Shown one piece after another: positions 56,792 through 64,000 of a stretch of DNA of 64,000 bases; positions within the stretch are counted from its first letter, which is position 1, and every line of letters starts with the position of its first letter. Both the position numbers and the translations under genes were made by a program. The stretch is taken from positions 1,276,001 to 1,340,000 of the forward strand of contig NZ_CP035088.1 in the NCBI RefSeq assembly GCF_004786035.1, given 5' to 3'. The stretch comes from Pseudomonas viciae (lineage in GTDB: Bacteria; Pseudomonadota; Gammaproteobacteria; Pseudomonadales; Pseudomonadaceae). The notes under the pieces were generated by a model. That model was not told the origin of the DNA. It did no database searches and saw nothing but the letters and a program-made list of their open reading frames with translations.

Positions 56792-57358
56792 ATGTCCTGG
56801 ACGCCTCCTGTTCACGTCCTGCTGTCGCCGATCACCGCTGACGACGAGTCGCAGATCGAGCAGCTCCCACTCAAACCCTTGTTCTACGCCGCGCAGAAAG
56901 ACGCCCTGGCCCGTGCCGGCGATGATGAAGACGAGCAGTTTTTCGAACTGGCCAAACTGGCCACCGGCCTGTCGACCAAGGAGCTGGATCAGCTCAAACG
57001 CCCGGACTACGTCAGCATTGCCCAGTACGTGCACGACATGTCCACGCGCCCGGCGTCGTACTTTTTGGATGACCCACAGGCCGACCCCGACCAGGTGCAA
57101 CTGCTGCAACCGCTGAGCGTGGCGGGTCGCAGCCTGACGTCGCTGACATTGGAAATGCCGGTGCTGCGCGCGACCAAGGCGATGAAGAAACTGAAGACGG
57201 CCAAGGAACGCGCCGAGTTCATCACCGCCCATTGCACCGGCCTGATGATTCCCGATCTCGGCCTGCTGAGCGTGCCCGACTGGACGCAACTTCAGGTGCG
57301 CATCGACGATTTTTTAAACAAACCGGCGGACTACTTTCGGAGCGCGACATCGAAGTAA
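56792..57358 (+). CDS. Tail assembly chaperone gpE-like
   Basis: A 188-residue P2 gpE-type protein (RPDYVSIAQYVHDMSTRPASY). ATG 56792 follows AAGGA. Near the 3' end the zero-frame codons TTT TTA AAC form the slippery heptamer T-TTA-AAC (57313-57319). A -1 shift would give a 229-residue product with a 53-residue extension. E and E+E' act as chaperones for tape measure and tube assembly. Confidence 0.82.
   Translation: MSWTPPVHVLLSPITADDESQIEQLPLKPLFYAAQKDALARAGDDEDEQFFELAKLATGLSTKELDQLKRPDYVSIAQYVHDMSTRPASYFLDDPQADPDQVQLLQPLSVAGRSLTSLTLEMPVLRATKAMKKLKTAKERAEFITAHCTGLMIPDLGLLSVPDWTQLQVRIDDFLNKPADYFRSATSK
57313..57319 (+). promoter_or_regulatory. Programmed -1 frameshift site
   Basis: UUUAAAC lies in the correct phase (X XXY YYZ) in the gpE-like gene. 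The -1 frame is open downstream to 57480. In tailed phages the same slip yields the longer assembly chaperone. Confidence 0.75.
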
Positions 57359-57480
57359 TCCTCGATGTGGTGCCGCTCATTTACCCGGTAAGTGAGGCGG
57401 AAATTCTGGAGTGGGACGCCGGCAAGGCCTTGCGCCGTTACGACATCGCGATCACTCGCCTTGGCGTGAAACAGGAGTAG
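57319..57480 (+). CDS. gpE' extension read in the -1 frame
   Basis: The 53-residue extension QTGGLLSERDIEVILDVVPL and on to LGVKQE is reached only by frameshift from the E-like gene; no good start codon and ribosome site of its own are seen. It ends six bases before the tape measure gene, as in P2-like tails. Confidence 0.72.
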   Translation, partial: QTGGLLSERDIEVILDVVPLIYPVSEAEILEWDAGKALRRYDIAITRLGVKQE

Positions 57481-57486
57481 AGCGGG

Positions 57487-59541
57487 ATGGCGGACGATAG
57501 ATATTCGCTCAAATACGCAGCCTTCAATGAGAGTGGGCTGGCGTTCGGTAATACCAGCCTCACGAGTGGTGTGTCAGCACAAGGCTCGGGCACGTCCGCC
57601 AGGGATCAGCTGTCTGGCCTCAACTTGGCGCTGGAAAACGTCGGGCTCAAGCTCGGTCTGCTGACCACCGCTATTGAGTCGTTGACCGTGAAACTTTCGG
57701 CACAACGAGCAGTAGGAACCGCTGCCAAGGCTGAGTCGGCCAATGAGCCAAAGGGTAAATCAGGTGGTATCGAACCGCCGGAGCTGCTTAAACCGGCGAT
57801 AGCGATGGACTCGGCCATGGCCGATTTGAAGCAGGCGGGTCAATTTTCACCTCGTCAAATCGCAGAGATGGCGGAGCCCACTCAGCGCATCGCCAGCGCT
57901 CCGCTGGTGGCGGCCGGGGGGACCAAAGCGGTTGATCTGGTGAGAATCGAAAGCTTGGCAGCCAGTGCTGGCATCGGTCGCGATCTCCCCAATGCATCGG
58001 ACCGACAGTTCGAACTGTTGCGCTTTGCCAGTGATGTTGGCGTCACTGCATCGGCGTTCAGAAAACCGGCCATGGAAGTCGCCGAGATGATGGTCGGCTG
58101 GCGCACCTCCATGAAGCTCAGCGGCGCTCAAGCCTTTGACCTGGCGGATGCCATCAACCAGTTGAGCAAGATCCCCGGTGGAGCGAAACCGGGAGACATA
58201 GGCGCCGTCTTGCAGCGTGACGGTGCGGCTGCGACGACGGCGGGCCTGGCTCCTGCGCAAGCGGCAGCGTTGACGGCGGCATTGCTCAATACCGGCACGC
58301 AACAGGCTGAAGCCGGCGTGGCGCTTGATAACTTCACGACTGCCCTGGGCAAGGGGGATCAGGCCTCTGCCACCGAGCAAGCGGCCTGGAAGCAACTGGG
58401 CCTGGAACCGAACGCGGTGGCGAGCGGCTTGCGTGACAAGGACACGACGTCTGGCACGGTGATGACGGTGCTCGCGGCCTTGAACGCGCAGCCGGCCGAA
58501 AAACGCTCGGCCCTTGCCGCCACGCTATTTAGCAATGGCGATGGAGCGGTGCTGCGCATGGCGCAGAAACTGGCCGATGTGAATGAAGCCTTCGGACAAG
58601 TGAAAGACCCGGCCCAATACGCCACGTCGCAGTTGGGTGATAAGGGCTCGGTCAGGCAGGACGCGTTGGCGCTGTCGAATACCCAGCAAGGCCAGTGGAA
58701 TGTCTTGGGTGCACGTGCTGATCGTCTATCGGTGGCCACGGGCAATGCCTTGGCGCCTGTGGCGGATAGCTCGCTTCAGGCGTTGGGTTCGCTGGCCGAT
58801 GGCATGAGTGAATTGGCTGAGTCCTCACCTAAAGCCACCGCTGCAATTGTGCTGGTTGCCGCAGCGATCAAACCGCTGGTGAGTGCGTTGCTCAAGGCGG
58901 TCACGGATGAGCTGAGCAACCAAGCGGCCAAACGAGTGTTGGGGACAGCGAGCGTTGCGACAGTTGAAGCAGGGGCGAGCTCCAGCGGTGTCTTGCGCGG
59001 CATGAGTGCTTCGTTGCGCTCGTTTACCCGCTTTATACCTGGAGCATTCGCACTGAGTGCCGCCCCCGAGGTGGTCGAAGGCGCGATGAACGGCGATGCC
59101 CGGATGATCGGCGCTGGCCTCGGAACCGCTGGCGGCGGCTGGGCAGGGGCGTCGGCAGGCGCTACCGCCGGAGCCACTGTCGGTACTTTTTTCGGTCCCC
59201 TCGGCACCGCCATTGGCGGAGCACTTGGCGCGGTCGTTGGCGGGCTGGCCGGCAGCTGGATCGGTGGAGAGTCGGGCTCCTGGCTGGGTGACCAACTCGC
59301 CACGCCCGCCGACAAGCTCCCCCCTCCGGACCAGGCCGCCAAAGCGCTGACCAATGCCCAGACCTCCACGGCACAGAACACCATGACCGCAAACATCTAC
59401 ATCAACGGTCAGGACCAGGCCAGCGCCAGTCAATTGGCCAACCTGGTGGTGCAGCAGCTCTCGGGCCAATTCGGCTTAACGACCATGCCCAACACACTCG
59501 CCATGCGCAGTGATGCGGCCCTGACCGACGGAGGTACGTGA
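57487..59541 (+). CDS. Tail tape measure protein
   Basis: A 684-residue protein that sets tail length and occupies the tube lumen. It is largely helical, with an Ala/Gly-rich hydrophobic segment (GGGWAGASAGATAGATVGTF onward) near residues 540-590, as in other tape measures. It follows the E/E' genes. Its length would predict a tail similar in size to short R-type pyocins. Confidence 0.88.
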   Translation: MADDRYSLKYAAFNESGLAFGNTSLTSGVSAQGSGTSARDQLSGLNLALENVGLKLGLLTTAIESLTVKLSAQRAVGTAAKAESANEPKGKSGGIEPPELLKPAIAMDSAMADLKQAGQFSPRQIAEMAEPTQRIASAPLVAAGGTKAVDLVRIESLAASAGIGRDLPNASDRQFELLRFASDVGVTASAFRKPAMEVAEMMVGWRTSMKLSGAQAFDLADAINQLSKIPGGAKPGDIGAVLQRDGAAATTAGLAPAQAAALTAALLNTGTQQAEAGVALDNFTTALGKGDQASATEQAAWKQLGLEPNAVASGLRDKDTTSGTVMTVLAALNAQPAEKRSALAATLFSNGDGAVLRMAQKLADVNEAFGQVKDPAQYATSQLGDKGSVRQDALALSNTQQGQWNVLGARADRLSVATGNALAPVADSSLQALGSLADGMSELAESSPKATAAIVLVAAAIKPLVSALLKAVTDELSNQAAKRVLGTASVATVEAGASSSGVLRGMSASLRSFTRFIPGAFALSAAPEVVEGAMNGDARMIGAGLGTAGGGWAGASAGATAGATVGTFFGPLGTAIGGALGAVVGGLAGSWIGGESGSWLGDQLATPADKLPPPDQAAKALTNAQTSTAQNTMTANIYINGQDQASASQLANLVVQQLSGQFGLTTMPNTLAMRSDAALTDGGT

Positions 59542-59924
59542 TGCGTCAACAAATGGCACTGGGCAGCTTCATTTTCGGCCTGTCCAGAAACTTCGCCTAT
59601 CACTCCCTGGTACGCACCTCGGACGGTGGCTGGAAGAGCATCGACATCCTCACCAGCAAACCTAAGTCCAGCCAGGTCGGCCAAGGCCTGCAAGGGCTGA
59701 CGATCACGGGCAAGTCGATGTACGCGACTGCCATGGATCGTCTCGATGAATTGCGTGCATTGCAGGCGCAACGCGTTCCTGTCCCGTTGGTTGACGGCAT
59801 CGGCCGCAACTGGGGGTTGTGGCAGATCAACAAGGTGTCGGAAACCCAGACGGAGATCATTGATGACGGCACCGCGATGGTGGTCGGCTGGGTGATTGAA
59901 TTAACGGAGTTCGCCAATGCGTAG
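59541..59924 (+). CDS. Tail protein gpU
   Basis: A 127-residue P2 gpU-like protein (ALGSFIFGLSRNFAYHSLVR, GRNWGLWQINKVSETQTEII). ATG 59541 overlaps the tape measure stop (TGATG). It overlaps gpX by eight bases. gpU is thought to act in the tail tip or hub. Confidence 0.85.
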   Translation: MRQQMALGSFIFGLSRNFAYHSLVRTSDGGWKSIDILTSKPKSSQVGQGLQGLTITGKSMYATAMDRLDELRALQAQRVPVPLVDGIGRNWGLWQINKVSETQTEIIDDGTAMVVGWVIELTEFANA

Positions 59925-60129
59925 GGTTCGAAGCATCGCCGGTGATTCGGTGAATCTGTTGCTGTACCGCGAGCTGGAGCGTTGTGACGATGCCGCCGAA
60001 GAGGCGCTCTGGCTGCTCAATCCGGGGCTGGCCGAGTGGGGCCCGGTATTGCCGGCAGGGGTGTGGGTGATCCTGCCGGAAGTGGATCTCAAACCTGTCG
60101 CACCCACACCGGTTTCGGCCTGGGATTAA
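59917..60129 (+). CDS. Tail protein gpX
   Basis: A 70-residue LysM-like protein of the P2 gpX family (SIAGDSVNLLLYRELERCDD, PAGVWVILPEVDL), placed between gpU and gpD as in P2. Confidence 0.85.
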   Translation: MRRVRSIAGDSVNLLLYRELERCDDAAEEALWLLNPGLAEWGPVLPAGVWVILPEVDLKPVAPTPVSAWD

Positions 60130-60138
60130 GGAGGCAAC

Positions 60139-61155
60139 ATGTCACTGGGTTTCACACCTGCGGTGGAAATTTACGGTGCGAACGCTGCACTGCTCAACGA
60201 GCGCTTGCTCAAGTGGACGCACGTCGATGCGGCGGGGATCGAGTCCGATCAACTGACGCTGACGATCAGTCTGGACGGGCTTGAAGGGTTGCCCAGCCTG
60301 GGCGGAAAAATCGGTCTGCGGGTTGGTTACCTGGAGTCGGGGCTGGTGGATAAAGGCGAGTTCGTCATTACCCGACGCACGCCGATCCTGTTTCCCTTGC
60401 AGCTTGTCCTGGTGGCCATGGCGGCGCCGTTCAGTGCGGCGGACCAGACCGGGTTCAAACAACGCCGATCCGCCAGCCACGGCCCGACGACCCTGGGTGC
60501 GCTGTTTCGGCAATTGACCTCCAGGCACGGTTTTTCTCCTCGGGTAGCGCCGGACCTGTCGCTGATAAAAATCGAGCACATCGACCAGTCCAACGAGACC
60601 GACATGGGGTTCCTGACGCGCCTGGCCCACCGTTACGACGCCGTCGCCAAGCCGGTCAACGAGTTGTATGTGCTGGCTCGGCGTGGTCAGGCGAAGTCGT
60701 TGTCGGGCAAGGTGCTGCCAGAGATAAAGCTGTCGGTGACCAGCAATAATCGCCCGGGGGATAACGCCTTTATCTCGGCCAAGCTGGAGGAAACCGCCCG
60801 GGCGAAATACCAGGGCTGCAAGACCAGTTGGTGGGATGCGGCGGGCGGCAAAGTGCGCGTCGAGGAGAGCGGTCTCGCGCCGTTCAAGACCCTGCGCCAA
60901 CGTTTCCAGAGCGCAGACGACGCCCGCGCCGCCGGTGAAGGCGAGGTACGGCGGATGATGCGCGAGGCCCTCAAGGTGAAGATCGGCTGCCCAGGCAACC
61001 CGGGCTTGTCCGCTGAAGGCATCGTGCTGCTGGACCCCTCCTGGCCGGACTTCATGCGCGGTCGCTGGTCGATCGACAAAGTCACCGCCAGCGGCGACCG
61101 GGAAAAAAGCTACCGCTGCGAGATTGACGCGACCTGCCTGGATGCCAGGGCCTGA
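60139..61155 (+). CDS. Baseplate hub protein gpD
   Basis: A 338-residue late control D family protein that forms the hub between tube and spike. SLGFTPAVEIYGANAALLNE, HIDQSNETDMGFLTRLAHRY and the C-terminal half typical of the family are present. It is the last gene of the P2-like module, where R-pyocin clusters would usually have lysis genes; here a REP and a second tail module follow. Confidence 0.88.
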   Translation: MSLGFTPAVEIYGANAALLNERLLKWTHVDAAGIESDQLTLTISLDGLEGLPSLGGKIGLRVGYLESGLVDKGEFVITRRTPILFPLQLVLVAMAAPFSAADQTGFKQRRSASHGPTTLGALFRQLTSRHGFSPRVAPDLSLIKIEHIDQSNETDMGFLTRLAHRYDAVAKPVNELYVLARRGQAKSLSGKVLPEIKLSVTSNNRPGDNAFISAKLEETARAKYQGCKTSWWDAAGGKVRVEESGLAPFKTLRQRFQSADDARAAGEGEVRRMMREALKVKIGCPGNPGLSAEGIVLLDPSWPDFMRGRWSIDKVTASGDREKSYRCEIDATCLDARA

Positions 61156-61182
61156 CGCCACTCCCTCAAACACCGCGAACTC

Positions 61183-61272
61183 TGTGGGAGCGAGCTTGCT
61201 CGCGATAGCGGTGTGTCAGTCGACTTCAATTTCGAATGTCAGACCGTTATCGCGAGCAAGCTCGCTCCCACA
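61183..61272. repeat. REP-like inverted repeat pair at the junction of two tail modules
   Basis: TGTGGGAGCGAGCTTGCTCG and its complement lie exactly between the last P2-like gene and the first Mu-like gene. Confidence 0.85.
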
Positions 61273-61314
61273 GTTTTCCGACTGCCTGCGCCTTTCATAT
61301 CACTGGAGCCCTCC

Positions 61315-61881
61315 ATGAAGATCACGCCGATCCTCACGCAGCTGCGTGAGCAATGCCCTGCGCTCGCCAATCGCGTGGCCGCGGGCACTGACCTCGCCAC
61401 CTTGCAAACCCCCTGCGCCTACGTAGTGCCGATCAACGATCTGGCCAGTGCAAACGCTGCGCAAAACGCCACCCGGCAAGCGATCCGGGACCGCTTCGAA
61501 GTGACCCTGATACTCGACTCCACCGACGCGACAACAGCGCTGGATCAGTTGCACGACCTGCGGGCCGAGCTGTGGCGGGCGCTGGTGGGGTTTAAACCCG
61601 GTGGCGATTACACCGGCATCGAATACGACGGTGGAGAGCTGGTTTCCATCAACAGCAGCCGTGTGTTGTACCGGCTGCGCTTTTTCGCCGAGTACCAGCT
61701 GGGCCGCAACCTGGCGAGCCAGCCTGCCGAAAGCTGGCACGAACGTGAGCTGGACGGCTTGTCGTCCTTTACCGGGGCCACCGTGCGGGTCGATGCCATC
61801 GACCCGGCGGACCCCAACCTGAAACGTCCCGGCCCCGATGGGCGCGTGGAACTGACCTTCTCTGGAGACGTAACCCCATGA
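61315..61881 (+). CDS. Tail terminator protein, Mu gp37-like
   Basis: A 188-residue protein; the position directly before DUF2635 and sheath genes matches Mu gp37, which caps the finished tail. Segments: ITPILTQLREQCPALANRVA and DRFEVTLILDSTDATTALDQ. ATG 61315 is preferred; the frame is open back into the REP. It overlaps the next gene by four bases. Confidence 0.75.
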   Translation: MKITPILTQLREQCPALANRVAAGTDLATLQTPCAYVVPINDLASANAAQNATRQAIRDRFEVTLILDSTDATTALDQLHDLRAELWRALVGFKPGGDYTGIEYDGGELVSINSSRVLYRLRFFAEYQLGRNLASQPAESWHERELDGLSSFTGATVRVDAIDPADPNLKRPGPDGRVELTFSGDVTP

Positions 61882-62060
61882 GCAAACGCATCACCGTGCT
61901 GCCGGCCCCGGGCCGTGCCGTACCGGACCCGGAAGCGGGCGATCTGTTGCCCCTCGAAGGCCGTGAAGTGCCGGACAACGCCTGGTGGCGTCGCCGTCTG
62001 GCCGATGGCGATATCACCACCAAAACCGTGAAAGCGGCAAAACCACAGGGAGCCAAATAA
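61878..62060 (+). CDS. DUF2635 family protein, Mu gp38-like
   Basis: A 60-residue protein (ITVLPAPGRAVPDPEAGDLL, EVPDNAWWRRRLADGDI) characteristic of the small conserved gene before the Mu-type sheath. Its stop shares one base with the sheath ATG (TAATG). The function is not known. Confidence 0.85.
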   Translation: MSKRITVLPAPGRAVPDPEAGDLLPLEGREVPDNAWWRRRLADGDITTKTVKAAKPQGAK

Positions 62061-63556
62061 TGGCGATCGGATTCAGCAACATTCCCGCGGACATTCGTGT
62101 TCCGCTGTTCTACGCCGAAATGGACAACTCGGCCGCCAATAGCGCGTCGTCGGCCATGCGCCGGTTGATCGTCGCCCAGGTCAACGACAACGTCGCCCCG
62201 GCCGAAGTCGGCAAACTGGTGCTGGTGTCCAGCGTCGCGCTGGCCAAGAGCATCGGCGGGCAGGGCTCGATGCTCGCCTCGATGTATGAAACCTGGCGCA
62301 AGACTGACCCGCTGGGTGAGATCTGGTGCCTGCCGCTGCACAACACCGCAGGGGCCATCGCACAAGGCGTGCTGACCCTCACCGGCGCCGCCACTCAAAG
62401 CGGTGTGCTCAACCTGTACGTGGGCGGCGTGCGCGTTCAGGCGGCCATCGTCAATGGTGCGACGGCCGCTCAAGCCGCCACCGCGCTGGCCTTGAAAATC
62501 AACGCCGCCGCCGACCTGCCGGTGACCGCGGTGGCCGCCGAAGGCGTGGTGACCCTCAGCGCCAAGTGGACCGGCGACAGTGGTAACGACATCGGCCTGC
62601 AATTCAATCGCCTGGGCAAGAGCAACGGCGAAGACACCCCGGCAGGCCTGACCACGGCTGTCACCGCCATGACCGGTGGCGCCGGTGTGCCGGACCAGAC
62701 CGCCGCCGTCGCGGCCCTGGGCGACGAACCGTTCGAGTTCATCGCCATGCCATGGTCTGATCTGGCGAGCCTCAACACCTGGCAAGCAGTCATGGACGAC
62801 AGCACCGGTCGCTGGTCCTGGGCCAAGCAGTTGTTCGGCCATGTCTACAGCGCCAAGCGCGGTAGCATCGGCACCCTGGTGGCGGCCGGTCAGGCGCGTA
62901 ACGACCAGCACATGACCATCCAGGCCCTGGAGTTGGGCGTACCGCAACCGTTCTGGGTCCAGGCCGCCGCACTGGCCGCCCGCACTGCGGTGTTCATCTC
63001 CGCCGACGCCAGCCGTCCGACCCAGAGCGGCAGCCTGCCGGGCCTGGATCCGGCCCCGGCCAGCGAACGTTTCACCCTGACCGAGCGTCAGTCGCTGCTC
63101 AACTACGGCATCGCCACGGCTTATTACGAAGGCGGTTATGTACGTATCCAGCGTTCCATCACCACCTATCAGAAAAACGCCTTTGGCCAGGCTGACAACT
63201 CCTACCTGGACAGCGAAACCATGCACCAGTCGGCGTTCATCGTGCGGCGTCTGCAAAGCGTGATCACCAGCAAGTACGGTCGCCACAAACTGGCCTCCGA
63301 CGGCACCCGTTTTGGCGCCGGCCAACCCATCGTGACGCCGAGCACCATTCGCGGTGAGCTGATCGCCCAGTACGCCAAGCTCGAACTGGAAGGCCACGTG
63401 GAAAATGCCGAGCTGTTTGCCGAGCACTTGATCGTCGAGCGCGATAGCCAGGACCCGAGCCGGGTCAACGTGCTGTTCCCGCCGGATTACATCAACGGCC
63501 TGCGGGTGTTCGCGCTGCTCAATCAATTCCGCCTGCAATACGACGATGCCGCCTGA
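62060..63556 (+). CDS. Contractile tail sheath protein, Mu gpL-like
   Basis: A 498-residue sheath subunit, larger than and unlike the first sheath. MAIGFSNIPADIRVPLFYAE at the start and NVLFPPDYINGLRVFALLNQ at the end are Mu-type. ATG 62060 is the family start; the open frame extends 75 bases upstream over DUF2635. This sheath belongs to a second tail built by the downstream genes. Confidence 0.9.
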   Translation: MAIGFSNIPADIRVPLFYAEMDNSAANSASSAMRRLIVAQVNDNVAPAEVGKLVLVSSVALAKSIGGQGSMLASMYETWRKTDPLGEIWCLPLHNTAGAIAQGVLTLTGAATQSGVLNLYVGGVRVQAAIVNGATAAQAATALALKINAAADLPVTAVAAEGVVTLSAKWTGDSGNDIGLQFNRLGKSNGEDTPAGLTTAVTAMTGGAGVPDQTAAVAALGDEPFEFIAMPWSDLASLNTWQAVMDDSTGRWSWAKQLFGHVYSAKRGSIGTLVAAGQARNDQHMTIQALELGVPQPFWVQAAALAARTAVFISADASRPTQSGSLPGLDPAPASERFTLTERQSLLNYGIATAYYEGGYVRIQRSITTYQKNAFGQADNSYLDSETMHQSAFIVRRLQSVITSKYGRHKLASDGTRFGAGQPIVTPSTIRGELIAQYAKLELEGHVENAELFAEHLIVERDSQDPSRVNVLFPPDYINGLRVFALLNQFRLQYDDAA

Positions 63557-63580
63557 AGGTTGCGTCAATCGTATGAACTC

Positions 63581-63606
63581 AGCCCACCTCGCGTGGGCTT
63601 TTTATT
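63581..63606 (+). terminator. Terminator-like hairpin between second sheath and tube genes
   Basis: AGCCCAC pairs with GTGGGCT around CTCGC, followed by TTTT. It probably lets only part of the transcripts continue, setting the ratio of sheath to downstream products. Confidence 0.7.
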
Positions 63607-63621
63607 GAAGGGAGAAACACC

Positions 63622-63969
63622 ATGGGTCAACTGATTGCGGGCACCTGCTACGTCAAAGTGGACGGCGCTCAACTGACCATTAATGGCGGCTGCGAAGCGC
63701 CACTGATGTTCACCAAACGCGAAACCGTCGTACCAGGTTTCTACAAGGAAACCGACATCGCCCCGTCCTTCAAGGTGACGGCGCTGCACACCGCTGACTT
63801 CCCGCTCAAGCAACTGGTGGCCGGCACCGACATGACCGTCACCTGCGAATTCAACAACGGCAAAGTCTACGTGCTGGCCGGCGCCTATCTGGTGGAAGAG
63901 CCGGTTTCCAAAGGTGACGACGCCGCCATCGAACTGAAGTTCGAAGGCATCAAGGGGACCTGGCAATGA
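63622..63969 (+). CDS. Tail tube protein, Mu gpM-like
   Basis: A 115-residue tube subunit (AGTCYVKVDGAQLTINGGCE, PSFKVTALHTADFPLKQLVA). GGGAGAAACACC precedes the ATG. Position after a Mu-type sheath matches gpM. It overlaps the next gene by four bases. Confidence 0.85.
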   Translation: MGQLIAGTCYVKVDGAQLTINGGCEAPLMFTKRETVVPGFYKETDIAPSFKVTALHTADFPLKQLVAGTDMTVTCEFNNGKVYVLAGAYLVEEPVSKGDDAAIELKFEGIKGTWQ

Positions 63970-64000
63970 GCGATGTTGTGACACTGCGCGTGGCCATCGA
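63966..64000 (+). CDS. Start of the next tail gene, probably the Mu gp41-like assembly chaperone
   Basis: Only 11 codons (MSDVVTLRVAI) are present before the window ends. The place after the tube gene is that of the Mu tail assembly chaperone gene, which in Mu is followed by the tape measure; the call rests on order alone. Confidence 0.5.
   Translation, partial: MSDVVTLRVAI

Noticed and set aside
47104..64000. Complete prophage
   Set aside because: No integrase, replication, terminase, portal or capsid genes and no flanking attachment repeats were seen; the content fits tailocins.

Overview
The window is a 64 kb stretch of a Pseudomonas chromosome, most likely from the Pseudomonas fluorescens group. 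The evidence is the gene order dapC-glnD-map-rpsB-tsf-pyrH, the long bamA/lpx/dnaE/accA cluster, the surE-pcm-nlpD-rpoS-rsmZ-fdxA-mutS block, high GC content, and many copies of the REP-like inverted repeats (GTGGGAGCGGGCTTGCTCGC type and TGTGGCGAGGGGATTTATCC type) typical of this group. Family names come from reading the protein sequences and recalling the families; no database search was run.

Layout. (1) 1-44536 is conserved core genome. It holds the end of a Na+/H+ antiporter, lysine biosynthesis (dapC), nitrogen sensing (glnD), translation (map, rpsB, tsf, frr), UMP kinase, and an envelope supercluster: uppS, cdsA, dxr, rseP, bamA, skp, lpxD, fabZ, lpxA, lpxB, rnhB, dnaE, accA. Next come tilS, pyrG-kdsA-eno, ftsB-ispD, a LysR regulator divergent from the glutathione-dependent formaldehyde pathway (frmA-fghA), ispF-truD-surE-pcm-nlpD-rpoS, the small RNA rsmZ, fdxA and mutS. 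(2) 44537-47010 is a variable stretch: a zeta-toxin-like kinase gene overlapped by a 55-codon gene, a short Pseudomonas-type protein of unknown function with an elaborately self-complementary leader, and several REP elements. (3) 47104 to the window end is a tailocin (headless phage-tail bacteriocin) region in the mutS-proximal site known from this group. It has a LexA-like repressor, an operator-studded promoter, two secreted proteins, a Com-like zinc finger and a holin. A P2/phiCTX-like contractile tail module follows (V, W, J, I, fibre, chaperone, sheath, tube, E/E+E', tape measure, U, X, D). A second, Mu-like tail module then begins (terminator, DUF2635, sheath, tube) and runs off the window.

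How it works together. The core genes feed envelope biogenesis: the isoprenoid precursors from dxr, ispD and ispF lead to undecaprenyl phosphate, lipid A comes from the lpx genes and fabZ, and outer membrane proteins are delivered through skp and bamA. rsmZ, rpoS and the GacA-type site belong to the Gac/Rsm and stationary-phase control system. In the tailocin region, DNA damage is expected to trigger self-cleavage of the repressor. This would free a promoter at 47979-48007 whose -35 element and spacer carry matching ATGC-N6-GCAT palindromes. No capsid, terminase, integrase or replication genes are seen, so this reads as a particle-producing killing system rather than a prophage, with two different contractile tails probably sharing one regulator and holin.

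The points most worth a second look are the structured leader at 46360-46611, the zeta toxin with its overlapping small partner, the repressor operator set, the direct repeats that bracket a secreted-protein gene at 48208-48820, the UUUAAAC frameshift site at 57313-57319, and the tandem arrangement of two unlike tails.
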